Assembly (NCBI GenBank): GCA_012032815.1
Contig: JAAUQD010000009.1
Coordinates: 1 to 45,597, forward strand
Length of the DNA: 45,597 nucleotides
Direction of reading: 5' to 3'
Source: Flammeovirgaceae bacterium
GTDB taxonomy: Bacteria > Bacteroidota > Bacteroidia > Cytophagales > Cyclobacteriaceae
This document shows, in pieces, positions 30,318 through 39,156 of the stretch; the stretch's first letter is position 1, and each line of letters begins with the position of its first letter. The notes under the pieces are model-generated. The model worked only from the letters and a program-made list of their open reading frames with translations, was not told the origin of the DNA and did no database searches. The position numbers and the translations under genes are program-made.

Positions 30318-32434
30318 ATGGCTATAATTGGAACATTAAGAAATAAGATGACGAAAGTCGTTGTAGGTTTTGTGGCGGTTGCCATCATTGCCTTTGTCCT
30401 CAACGACTTGTTTGGTAGCGGACCTACCGCGCTTTTTGGTGGTACGGATACAACGGTTGGCGAAATTTCAGGAGATGAAATCTCTCTGGAAGAATTTCAG
30501 GGAGCAATCCAGGATCGCGAAAACAACTACATTTTAAATTTTGGACGAAGACCATCCGAACGTGAAATGATCTCAATCCGGCAACAGGCCTGGGATATGC
30601 TTATTAGCAACCACGCCATTAAACCCGAGTATGAGAAAGTTGGTGTAGTGGTGCCAGAAGATGAAATATGGGACATGGTGCAAGGAAAAAATGTAGATGA
30701 AAATATTAAATCTTCATTCCTTGATTCAGCCGGAAGATTCGATAGAAGTCAGCTAATTACCTACCTTCAATATGTAGACGGATTGGCTATAACCGATGAG
30801 TCTCGCATACGTTGGGATATTTTCAGGCGAAACCTTGGACCAGGCCGCGAAAGACTGAAGTATGAAAACCTGCTAATTAAAACCAACTATGTAACAGCTG
30901 CGGAAGCTGAGCAGGATTACCACCGACAAAACGATGTTGCTGAAATTCAGTATCTATATATACCCTATTATGTAATAAGTGATACACTTATTAATCTAAC
31001 CGATTCTGACTTTCAAGCCTATTACAATAAGAACAAGCAAAAATATAAGGTTGATGAAACGCGTAATTTAAAGTACGTCACCTTCCCGGTAAGCGCTTCG
31101 GCTGATGATTCTTTGGCCATTCGTGAAGAACTGACACGGATGATTAGTGATTTTACTTCCACTAAAGAAGATTCTGTTTTCGCAACTATTAATACCGATG
31201 CATCTGAGGCTTTTGCCCGGTACAACATTTCTGATCTTCCTGTTTTTTTCTCAGATAATCCTGACAACATGGAGGCTGGAAAAGTTATTGGTCCTTACCT
31301 CGAAGAGGGTGCTTACCGATTGTCAAAACTGGTGGCAAAAGAAACGGATACTACTTATTATGCCAGAGCCAGCCACATTTTAATTCGTTGGGAGTCTGAT
31401 ACCGATGAAAGCAAAAAGGAAGCAAAAAGCAAAGCCCGGAAGATTTTAAGTGAGATCAAGGCCGGAGCCGATTTTGGTGCTCAGGCACGTGAGCATGGAA
31501 CGGATGGGACAGCTTCTAACGGAGGAGATCTGGGCTGGTTTGCCAATAATGGATCAATGGTAAAACCTTTTGAGGATGCTGTTTTTAAAGCTACCAAGAC
31601 AGGAGTATTGAATGATGTTGTTGAAACAGAATTCGGATATCACCTGATTGATATCACTCGCGTTAAAGATAATTCAACCTATGTAGTGGCGACCATTGAT
31701 CGCAACATTCTACCGAGTGATGATACACAAAACGAGGCGTATCGAAAAGCTGATAATTTTGCGAATAGTGTTTCCGGCATTGATGAATTTACAGATCTGG
31801 CTTCCGCGGAAGGGCTTAGTGTTTTTGATGCCAATGATTTGTCCGGCATTGACCGCAGGATAGGTTCACTAAGTGACGCAAGGCAGGTAATTACGTGGCT
31901 CTTCAGAGATGGCAGTAAAAACAAAGTTTCTACGGTATTCGATCTGGAAACTGATTATGTAGTTGCAGTAGTGACCGGCATAACAGAAAAAGGCTTTAAA
32001 TCACTTTCAAGTGTAAAGGAGGAAATAACACCGATGGTTAAGAATGATCTTAAAGGAACTATGATCATAGAAAAACTGACCAATAAGGAGGGCTCATTGG
32101 AAGAATTAAAGGGTCTGTTTGGCAACGATGCAACGGTAGGGACATCGTCAGACTTAAAAATGAATGTCAATTCAATTCCCACGGTGGGCTTTGATCCGGT
32201 TGCGGTGGGTAAAGCTTTTTCCTTAGCCGATAACACACGGTCAAAACCATTTAAGGGTGAAAATGGAGTCCTGATCATTGACACAAAAACAAAACAATTG
32301 CACCGGAGATTGGAGATCATACGATGTTTAAGAATCAATTACTTCAGGCCCTTAACAACAGAGGTAGTTTAAATATTGCTGAGGCCATTAAGGAGGCTGC
32401 TAAAATTGATGACCAACGGTATAAATTTTTCTGA
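30318..32434 (+). CDS. PpiD/SurA-like periplasmic peptidyl-prolyl isomerase (one frameshift)
   Basis: Membrane-anchored foldase for periplasmic and outer-membrane proteins. One N-terminal helix (residues ~14-31, VVVGFVAVAIIAFVLNDLF) anchors it, followed by a SurA_N-type chaperone domain (to ~210). A parvulin domain lies at about residues 350-455, with ASHILIRWES, ADFGAQAREHGTDGTASNGGDLGWF and FGYHLIDI. A second, less conserved C-terminal region follows. One A is missing near 32294; repair extends the frame to 32434 with a helical tail ending QRYKFF (~705 aa). It lies directly after the LptC/CNNM group. Confidence 0.85.
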
Positions 32435-32440
32435 TCGATA

Positions 32441-32713
32441 TTGAGTGCATTAGGTGATTCGTGGGGTGAAGATTTTCTGGATAAATTAAACAAGCATTAT
32501 TCCTGGCCTGCTGTATATATTTTTAAGTTTATCGTTCCTAAAGAAAAAGACGGTGAACTCAAAGGATTGTTCCCTCAGCATGAATTAACTAAAAAGGAAT
32601 CCAGTCAGGGTAAGTACTCAAGCTTTACTGTTCAAATGATGATGCCTTCCGGTGAAGCAGTCGTTGAGGTTTATAGAAAGGTTTCGGGTATTGAAGGGTT
32701 AATCGCTCTTTAA
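32441..32713 (+). CDS. DUF493 (YbeD-like) protein
   Basis: Small 90-aa cytoplasmic protein of the DUF493 family, an ACT-like fold whose role is not clear. Family features are visible in HYSWPAVYIFKFIVP near the start and MMPSGEAVVEVYRKVSGIEGLIAL at the end. The start is a TTG: an in-frame stop lies three codons upstream and no ATG or GTG precedes the conserved part. It is six bases after the repaired end of the foldase gene. Confidence 0.8.
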   Translation: MSALGDSWGEDFLDKLNKHYSWPAVYIFKFIVPKEKDGELKGLFPQHELTKKESSQGKYSSFTVQMMMPSGEAVVEVYRKVSGIEGLIAL

Positions 32714-32759
32714 ACTCATTGGGTCTTATTCTCAGCACCTATTTTCTTATCTTTAAGAT

Positions 32760-32996
32760 ATGAGCTGGAAAGAAGAAAACAACCGTCTTATCAAGACATT
32801 CAAATTCACCGATTTTACTGAAGCTTTTTCATTTATGACCAAAGTGGCCATAGTTTCAGAAAAGATGAATCACCATCCGTTCTGGAGCAATGTGTACAAT
32901 ACGGTCACCATTGAACTGTCGACACATGATGCGGGAGACATCGTAACACAAAAAGACCACGATTTAGCCAACGCTATTGACAAACTGTATTCGTAG
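32760..32996 (+). CDS. phhB: Pterin-4a-carbinolamine dehydratase
   Basis: Dehydrates 4a-hydroxy-tetrahydrobiopterin so the cofactor of aromatic amino acid hydroxylases can be reused. The active-site signature [26 protein letters not shown] is recognised through its parts [10 protein letters not shown] and LSTHDAG, with paired histidines; the C-terminal [13 protein letters not shown] completes the fold. Length 78 aa is slightly short but normal. The partner phenylalanine hydroxylase is not in this window. It is 46 bases after DUF493 and followed after six bases by rsmI. Confidence 0.88.
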   Translation: MSWKEENNRLIKTFKFTDFTEAFSFMTKVAIVSEKMNHHPFWSNVYNTVTIELSTHDAGDIVTQKDHDLANAIDKLYS

Positions 32997-33002
32997 ATAC
33001 CG

Positions 33003-33686
33003 TTGAACGTTTCCCTTTATATCGTCCCTACGCCCATTGGCAACTTAAGTGATATCACACTGCGCGCCATTGAAATCTTGAATTCGGTTGACAGTATCCT
33101 TTGCGAAGACACCCGTACCTCATCCGTACTCCTTAAGAAGTATGACATTAGTAAACCATTGAAAAGTTTTCATCAAAACAATGAACATAAGGTTTACAAT
33201 GGCATCATCCGAAAGCTAAAGGAGGGTGAACGAATGGCACTTATCAGCGATGCAGGCACCCCTGGAATTTCGGACCCCGGATTTTTATTAGTCCGGGCGT
33301 GTATTGAAGCGGGAATTTCTATCCAAACATTGCCTGGACCTACAGCATTCATACCCGCATTGATCAACTCCGGATTTCCAACAGACCAGTTTATTTTTCT
33401 TGGATTTCTTCCTCACAAAAAAGGGCGGCAGAAAGCCCTGAAACAACTGGCCAATGAACAACGAACGGTTGTTTTTTATGAATCCCCTCATCGCCTGATT
33501 AAATTGCTTGGGCAGATCAAAGAGTACGTTGGTGCTGAAAGGAAAGTATCAGTATCACGTGAACTAACTAAGATTCACGAAGAAACCTACACAGGTACAA
33601 CCGATGAAGTATTTGAATATTTCAATAAAAAAGAAGTGAAGGGAGAATTTGTTGTTGTGATCGATGCCAAAAAAGAAAAAGAATAA
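33003..33686 (+). CDS. rsmI: 16S rRNA (cytidine1402-2'-O)-methyltransferase
   Basis: SAM-dependent tetrapyrrole-methylase-fold enzyme that 2'-O-methylates C1402 of 16S rRNA in the decoding centre. Motifs VPTPIGNLSDITLRA, CEDTRTSSVLL, LISDAGTPGISDPG and LPGPTAFIPALINSGFP are all typical; the C-terminal VSVSRELTKIHEE is intact. Length 227 aa. The start codon is TTG at 33003, seven bases after the stop of phhB; no ATG is available. The last 23 bases overlap the start of the following membrane gene. Confidence 0.93.
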   Translation: MNVSLYIVPTPIGNLSDITLRAIEILNSVDSILCEDTRTSSVLLKKYDISKPLKSFHQNNEHKVYNGIIRKLKEGERMALISDAGTPGISDPGFLLVRACIEAGISIQTLPGPTAFIPALINSGFPTDQFIFLGFLPHKKGRQKALKQLANEQRTVVFYESPHRLIKLLGQIKEYVGAERKVSVSRELTKIHEETYTGTTDEVFEYFNKKEVKGEFVVVIDAKKEKE

Positions 33687-34434
33687 AGCTCTCCTTTATT
33701 TTTTGACTTCCGCAGTGATGCTGGCAGGGGCTGCATTAATGAAGTCTTTTCCTGTTTTTGTTTTTGCCGGACTGGCTCCCCTTTTTGCTATCACAGATCA
33801 TGTCAAGGATAACGATCGCTCATGGATTTACTCTGAACTAATTCTTCTTTCTGTTTCATTCTCATTTTTTGCATTAACTTTTTTTTCTTTCACATCCCTT
33901 CCATGGATTATAGGGCAGGGAATCCTGCTTACGCTCTGCTTTACACTTTATATTTTTTCGCGCGAACAACTTGGTGAGAAACTGCCACTGTTTATCGTTC
34001 TGATTTTTTGGCTCGGTGTTGAGTATCTTTTGCTCAAACTGACACCGCTCCATGATTTCATTTACCTGGCTGATTTCCTTCAGTTAAAGTCGGCATGGTT
34101 TACATGGTCTCAATATACCGGTTACCTGGGTGCTTCATGTTGGATTCTTTTATGCAACTTCATTTTTTATCAGGCGGTATTTAAAAAAGAATTAAACTGG
34201 ACCTATGTTTTTATCTTTTCATTGTTAGTGATTATTCCGATCGGTTTATCCTATTTTAATGATTACGATCCTGTATTAAGAAAAGAAATGATTAGTTTAT
34301 ACACAGAAAATGCTTCAATCAATTCCGGTACTTATTCCAGCCGGGGGGAACTTATTCCCCGTACAGCGGCTTGGGTAGGTGCACTAATTGTTCTCTTTTC
34401 ACTTGTAAAATTTGTAACCGGAAGAAAAAAATGA
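33664..34434 (+). CDS. Lnt-like membrane protein lacking the nitrilase domain
   Basis: 256 aa, about seven transmembrane helices. The core around residues 112-170 carries EYLLLK at ~120-125 and then WFTWSQYTGYLGASCWILLCN at 145-165, which I recognise as close to the membrane part of apolipoprotein N-acyltransferase (Lnt). After the sixth helix (to ~198) only about 35 residues remain before RGELIPRTAAW and one last helix (234-250). Lnt has a ~250-residue nitrilase-like domain with a Glu-Lys-Cys triad at this place. It is missing, so the protein cannot do Lnt chemistry. The frame is intact. It overlaps rsmI and the inositol-monophosphatase-family gene. The family call is my inference. Confidence 0.55.
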   Translation: MPKKKKNKALLYFLTSAVMLAGAALMKSFPVFVFAGLAPLFAITDHVKDNDRSWIYSELILLSVSFSFFALTFFSFTSLPWIIGQGILLTLCFTLYIFSREQLGEKLPLFIVLIFWLGVEYLLLKLTPLHDFIYLADFLQLKSAWFTWSQYTGYLGASCWILLCNFIFYQAVFKKELNWTYVFIFSLLVIIPIGLSYFNDYDPVLRKEMISLYTENASINSGTYSSRGELIPRTAAWVGALIVLFSLVKFVTGRKK

Positions 34435-35228
34435 ACCTGGATCTCGTTAGGAAAAGTGTTATCGAAAATGCGAACGAAGTAGGTGCGTTCATCCGACAGG
34501 AACAGCAAAATTTTGATAAAGCTAAAACCGAGCAAAAAGACGGGTTCAACAATCTTGTTTCGTATGTTGACAAGAAGGCGGAAAAACTAATTGTAAATGC
34601 ATTAAAAAAAATATTGCCCGGATCCGGAATTCTGGGAGAAGAAGGAGCCAACATCAAATCTCAAAATGAATATGAGTGGATCATTGACCCACTGGATGGC
34701 ACCACAAACTTCATTCACGGCATTCCTCTCTTTGCGGTGAGTATTGGTTTATCAAGATCCGGAAAATTAGTGCTTGGTGTTGTACTGGAAGTTAACAGTC
34801 GGGAATGCTTTCATGCCATTGAAAATGAAAATGCGTTTTGCAACGAAAGCGAGATTCAGGTTTCACCAACAAAGTTATTGTCGGAGAGTTTATTGGCTAC
34901 GGGGTTTCCCTATAATCACTTTACCAAACGTGAGGATTACCTGAACATTATCAAGCACTTTTTAGATCATTCGCATGGCATTCGAAGACTAGGAAGCGCA
35001 GCGGTGGACCTGGCTTATGTGGCTTGTGGGCGATTAGAGGGCTTTTTCGAATACAACTTAAATCCCTGGGATGTCGCAGCCGGAGCCTTTATTGTTCAGC
35101 AGGCTGGGGGATTTGTTACTGATTTTGATGGCGGAGATAATTTTTTATTTGGTGATCAGATTTGCGCAGCCGGGCATTGTCATGCCGAAATGCTACAATC
35201 CATCCAAAGCTTCTGGAATAAATCCTGA
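34431..35228 (+). CDS. Inositol monophosphatase family protein (SuhB-like)
   Basis: Mg2+-dependent phosphatase acting on inositol-1-phosphate or related sugar phosphates. The metal-binding motifs are complete: LGEEG, DPLDGTTNFIHG and NPWDVAAGAFIVQQAGG. Length ~265 aa. ATG at 34431 overlaps the preceding stop as ATGA, and the longer TTG start at 34371 would run through the previous gene. Members of this family also include CysQ-type 3'(2'),5'-bisphosphate nucleotidases; the wording here is closest to SuhB. It is coupled to the Lnt-like membrane gene. Confidence 0.88.
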   Translation: MNLDLVRKSVIENANEVGAFIRQEQQNFDKAKTEQKDGFNNLVSYVDKKAEKLIVNALKKILPGSGILGEEGANIKSQNEYEWIIDPLDGTTNFIHGIPLFAVSIGLSRSGKLVLGVVLEVNSRECFHAIENENAFCNESEIQVSPTKLLSESLLATGFPYNHFTKREDYLNIIKHFLDHSHGIRRLGSAAVDLAYVACGRLEGFFEYNLNPWDVAAGAFIVQQAGGFVTDFDGGDNFLFGDQICAAGHCHAEMLQSIQSFWNKS

Positions 35229-35261
35229 TCAACCCATCGAAAATAACTGTAAATTTACCCC

Positions 35262-35441
35262 ATGATTCAGATTGTGCTTGTTGTCCTTATTTTTTTGGTG
35301 GCGATATCCTATTTGGGTTTCCTGACGTATAGATCGTTTGCGGCAAAGTCATGTGAGACAGGATGCGGTCATTGCATTTCCGGAATTGATGTCGACAAGA
35401 TTGCCAGAGACGTAAAATTCAAAGAGACGTATTTGAATTAA
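35262..35441 (+). CDS. FeoB-associated-type Cys-rich membrane peptide
   Basis: 59 aa with one N-terminal hydrophobic helix (IQIVLVVLIFLVAISYLGFL) followed by the cysteine cluster SCETGCGHC, the arrangement found in the small Cys-rich membrane proteins usually encoded next to feoB. No feoB or feoA gene is in this window, so its partner is unknown. The cluster could bind iron or another metal. The stop codon overlaps the end of the convergent radical SAM gene by four bases. Starts 33 bases after the inositol-monophosphatase-family gene. Confidence 0.7.
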   Translation: MIQIVLVVLIFLVAISYLGFLTYRSFAAKSCETGCGHCISGIDVDKIARDVKFKETYLN

Positions 35442-36466
35442 TAAGAAGCCCACACCTTCGTACCTTCCGTACAGTTCTTGCAGATTTCAATTTCACTTCT
35501 TGACTTCAGCAATGACTTTCTGAAATGCTGATACTTTTCCCCATTCCATATGGAGTTAAAGGAATCATTCTTCAAATCGCCTAAAACATGATGAGCATCT
35601 TTATCAAAGCAACAGGGCACTACTTTTCCATCCCACGTTACCACGCAGGAGTGCCACATTTTCCAACACTCATTTAATAAATCGTTTTTTATTTTATACG
35701 ATCCGTCATTCATGAGTTCATACCGGGAGTATTTACTTTGCGTGGGAATTAATGGAGATCCATTTTTATAATCATAAATCTGGGCGGTCTTTAAATACAC
35801 ATCATCGACTCCGATTCTTTTTGCCAGTGTCATCACATCGGGTATCTGATGTTCATTGGGCTTCACCACCAAAAATTGAAAAACTACATGTGGTGTTTTG
35901 GACTTTAGCGTCCTCTTCCACCGGATGACATTTTCAGCACCCTGGATTACTTTTGTTAATTGTCCACCAATGCGATAGGATTCAAACGTCTCTTGTGTCG
36001 TTCCATCAACTGAAATAATGAGTCTGTCTAATCCCGATTCTACGGTTGCTCTGGCATTTTCATCGCTCAGGTAATGCGCATTTGTTGATGTGGCCGTATA
36101 AATTTTTTTACGCGTTGAGTACTCGACCAAATTCAAAAACTGTGGATGCAAATATGGTTCTCCCTGAAAATAAAAAATCAGGTAAGTCAGGGTATTTTCC
36201 AATTGATTAATCACGTTTTTGAAAAGATCGTCTTGCAACATGCCCGTTGGGCGAGAGAATGATCTAAGACCGCTTGGACATTCCGGACATCTGAGGTTGC
36301 AGGATGTTGTAGGCTCAATGGCTATGCTGATGGGTAAACCTGAAATTACCGGGTTTCCGGTAAACCTCGATCGATAAAAAGAGGAATAAATTCGAGAAGC
36401 ATTCCTGGCTTTTGACCAGGAAAGTTTTTTGATAAAATTATGTGTATCGTTAATGACAAAACCCAC
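35438..36466 (-). CDS. Radical SAM/SPASM-domain protein
   Basis: 342 aa. The 4Fe-4S/SAM motif is TSCNLRCPEC (CxxxCxxC) at about residues 53-62, and the following IYTATSTNAHYL and LIISVDGTTQETF segments belong to the radical SAM barrel. The C-terminal part has several cysteines (CWKMWHSCVVTWDGKVVPCCFD ... CKNC), read as a SPASM region with auxiliary clusters. I cannot assign a substrate. It is not beside a recognisable precursor peptide gene. The frame is intact; the start ATG at 36466 is divergent from lnb with a gap of 91 bases. Confidence 0.8.
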   Translation of the reverse strand: MGFVINDTHNFIKKLSWSKARNASRIYSSFYRSRFTGNPVISGLPISIAIEPTTSCNLRCPECPSGLRSFSRPTGMLQDDLFKNVINQLENTLTYLIFYFQGEPYLHPQFLNLVEYSTRKKIYTATSTNAHYLSDENARATVESGLDRLIISVDGTTQETFESYRIGGQLTKVIQGAENVIRWKRTLKSKTPHVVFQFLVVKPNEHQIPDVMTLAKRIGVDDVYLKTAQIYDYKNGSPLIPTQSKYSRYELMNDGSYKIKNDLLNECWKMWHSCVVTWDGKVVPCCFDKDAHHVLGDLKNDSFNSIWNGEKYQHFRKSLLKSRSEIEICKNCTEGTKVWASY

Positions 36467-36557
36467 ATTGCAATTTAGCTACAAAAATCATTACTCCTCC
36501 CCAGAAATAACCAGACGCCACCAATTCACGAATTAAAAATTATATTGCAACCGCAAA

Positions 36558-37745
36558 ATGAAATACTGTTTTTTAATTCTGCTTTCGATTGCCAGCCTGT
36601 TTTCAGTCGCACAATCTAATTTCGGACTGTCAGCAAGCGGTGAGATTTCGGTAATTACATGCGGCCCATCACAGGATGAACTTTATTCTGCATTTGGTCA
36701 CAGTGCGTTTCGGGTATACGATCCAGAACTGGGAATTGACTTAGCTTACAACTACGGAGTATTCGATTTCGACCAGCCCAATTTTTATCTGAATTTTGCA
36801 CGCGGGTATTCCTTGTACAAACTTGGAGTGATGGATTATCCGCGATTCAAGTATGTCTACGAATACTACAATCGATCCATCCACGAACAAAAATTAAATC
36901 TCACTCCACAGGAGAAAGATTCACTGTTCTCCTTCCTTCAGTGGAATGCCTTACCCGAAAATCAATCGTACCTCTACGATTATTTTTATGACAATTGCGC
37001 CACGAAAATCAGAGATGTTGTGGTGACTGTTTTTAGAGGTCGGGTTCATTTCAACGACAAGCACGTGACTACAGATTATACACTTCGTGATCTCACGGAT
37101 TTATATCTGACTCATCAACCCTGGGGCGATTTGGCCATTGACATCTGTTTAGGATTACCCATGGATAAAATAGCATCCCCAACTGAGTACATGTTTTTGC
37201 CCGACTATATTGAACGATGTTTTGACAATGCCACGATCGTCAGAGACGGAAGGGAGCAACCCCTGGTCAGTAATACAATTGACGTTTACAGGAGTCTTCC
37301 TTCAGAAGTAACCTATACCTACCCTCATCCATGGATTGTGTTCGGTTCGTTGTTCGTTATCGTTGGGTTGTTATCATTTCGGGATTGGAATCGAAGAAGG
37401 ATTTCAGTATGGCTTGACATTAGCTTATTTTCATTAACCGGTATTCTTGGGTGTCTGCTTTTGTTGCTTTGGGTTGCCACCAATCATAAGGCTGCTGCCA
37501 ATAACTTGAATTTGATTTGGGCATTACCAACCCATTTGGTGGTTGCCATCATGCTGCTGTTCAAAAAAAATAAGAAATGGCTAATGTATTACTTCCTGAT
37601 TTGCCATCTTATAACCGTAGCGCTCTTGTTCGGGTGGATGTTTCTTCCACAGCCGATTCATCCATTTTTACTTCCGGTAGTAGCCGCGCTCACCGTTCGG
37701 TGTATAGTGAATTATAGACTTCGAAAACTCAGTCCCTTCAACTAA
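36558..37745 (+). CDS. lnb: Lipoprotein N-acyltransferase Lnb
   Basis: 395 aa. After a signal peptide (to ~residue 19) comes the Lnb_N domain (formerly DUF4105) with the His of AFGHSAFRVYDP (His48) and the Cys of YDNCATKIRD (Cys147), a likely His-Cys active pair. From residue ~250 five transmembrane helices follow, the Lnb-type C-terminal membrane domain. To my knowledge the family acylates the N-terminal cysteine of lipoproteins in Bacteroides, doing the job of Lnt. The frame is intact. The end overlaps the convergent lpd gene by four bases. The nearby Lnt-like protein without a catalytic domain fits a replacement story. Confidence 0.8.
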   Translation: MKYCFLILLSIASLFSVAQSNFGLSASGEISVITCGPSQDELYSAFGHSAFRVYDPELGIDLAYNYGVFDFDQPNFYLNFARGYSLYKLGVMDYPRFKYVYEYYNRSIHEQKLNLTPQEKDSLFSFLQWNALPENQSYLYDYFYDNCATKIRDVVVTVFRGRVHFNDKHVTTDYTLRDLTDLYLTHQPWGDLAIDICLGLPMDKIASPTEYMFLPDYIERCFDNATIVRDGREQPLVSNTIDVYRSLPSEVTYTYPHPWIVFGSLFVIVGLLSFRDWNRRRISVWLDISLFSLTGILGCLLLLLWVATNHKAAANNLNLIWALPTHLVVAIMLLFKKNKKWLMYYFLICHLITVALLFGWMFLPQPIHPFLLPVVAALTVRCIVNYRLRKLSPFN

Positions 37746-39136
37746 ATGTGAAGTGGCCGGTTGGCGGTTGCCGCAAGACACGCCTCTTTTACCGCTTCCA
37801 TGTAGGTGGGATGTGCATGCGACATCCTTGAAACATCTTCGGCTGAAGCCCTGTATTCCATAGCGGTAACTGCTGCAGCAATCATATCAGCAGCTCTGGC
37901 ACCAATAATGTGAACTCCCAATATCTCATCAGTTTGTTTATCAGCCAGCACCTTGACAAACCCATCAACATCCATACTAGCCCGGGCTCGGCCAAGCGCC
38001 TTAAAAGGAAAATTACCGGTCTTGTATGCCTTTCCCTTTTCTTTGAGTTGTTCTTCAGTATATCCCACACTTGCAACTTCCGGCCACGTATAGACTACGC
38101 CAGGAATGAGTAAGTAATTGATGTGTGGCTTTTGCCCAACCAGCTGTTCAGCCACCATTACTCCCTCCTCCTCCGCTTTATGCGCCAGCATAGCACCCCG
38201 TACCACATCGCCAATGGCATAAATTGATTGAACACTTGTGCGCAGATGATCATCAACCACGATTTTACCTTTATCTAATTCAATCCCTACGTTTTTAAGA
38301 TCTAATCCCTCGGTGTAAGGCTTTCGCCCAATACTGACCAGACAGTAATCACCTTTGAGTTCAACCGACTTCCCTGATTTGTCTTCGGCTTTAAGAAGGA
38401 CTTCTTTTCCCTTATTTTCAATGGAGGTTACTTTATGTCCCAGATAAAATTGCATGCCTAACTTCTTAGTTACTTTTTGCAATTCTTTTCCCAAAGATCC
38501 ATCCATGGTAGGAATCAGATTATCTAAAAACTCAACTACCGTTACTTTTGATCCGATGCGTGCATAAACGCTTCCCAATTCCATCCCAATCACACCACCG
38601 CCAACCACAATTAAATGTTTGGGGATTTCTGATAACTCCAATGCCTCAGTACTCGAAATAATTCTTTTCTTATCAAATGGAGCAAAGGGCAAAGCCGTTG
38701 GTTTTGACCCGGTAGCTATAATTATTTTATCGGAATTGATTGAAGTTGCTTTTCCTTCTTTGGTTACTTTGATTGTATTCTTATCAACAAAGGATCCCAC
38801 ACCGTGATGAACATCAATTTTATTTTTTTTCATCAGGTAGTTAATGCCATCGCATGTCTGCTTTACTACGGTAGCCTTACGCTTAATCATTTGTTTTATA
38901 TTGGCCTTGGGCTCACTGATATCAATTCCATGTTCTTTAAAATGTTCCTTTGAATTGTGGAAATGCTCTGTAGAATCTAAAAGTGCTTTGGAGGGAATAC
39001 AGCCCACATTCAGACAGGTACCACCCAATGTATCATACTTCTCAATTATGGCAGTTTTAAGACCCAACTGAGCACATCGAATGGCAGCAACATATCCGCC
39101 TGGACCTGACCCGATTACTGTTACATCGTATTTCAT
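37742..39136 (-). CDS. lpd: Dihydrolipoyl dehydrogenase (E3)
   Basis: FAD enzyme that re-oxidises dihydrolipoamide in the 2-oxo acid dehydrogenase complexes. FAD motif GSGPGGYVAAIRCAQLG at residues 9-25, redox-active disulfide GGTCLNVGCIPSK, NAD motif VVGGGVIGMELGSVYAR, the second FAD motif SIYAIGDV and the C-terminal AHPTYMEA (catalytic His). 464 aa, intact frame. It lies 20 bases after sucB in the same minus-strand operon, so it likely serves the 2-oxoglutarate complex first; a shared role with pyruvate dehydrogenase is possible. Confidence 0.96.
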   Translation of the reverse strand: MKYDVTVIGSGPGGYVAAIRCAQLGLKTAIIEKYDTLGGTCLNVGCIPSKALLDSTEHFHNSKEHFKEHGIDISEPKANIKQMIKRKATVVKQTCDGINYLMKKNKIDVHHGVGSFVDKNTIKVTKEGKATSINSDKIIIATGSKPTALPFAPFDKKRIISSTEALELSEIPKHLIVVGGGVIGMELGSVYARIGSKVTVVEFLDNLIPTMDGSLGKELQKVTKKLGMQFYLGHKVTSIENKGKEVLLKAEDKSGKSVELKGDYCLVSIGRKPYTEGLDLKNVGIELDKGKIVVDDHLRTSVQSIYAIGDVVRGAMLAHKAEEEGVMVAEQLVGQKPHINYLLIPGVVYTWPEVASVGYTEEQLKEKGKAYKTGNFPFKALGRARASMDVDGFVKVLADKQTDEILGVHIIGARAADMIAAAVTAMEYRASAEDVSRMSHAHPTYMEAVKEACLAATANRPLHI

Positions 39137-39156
39137 TATCTGATTTAGTTTAAAGT

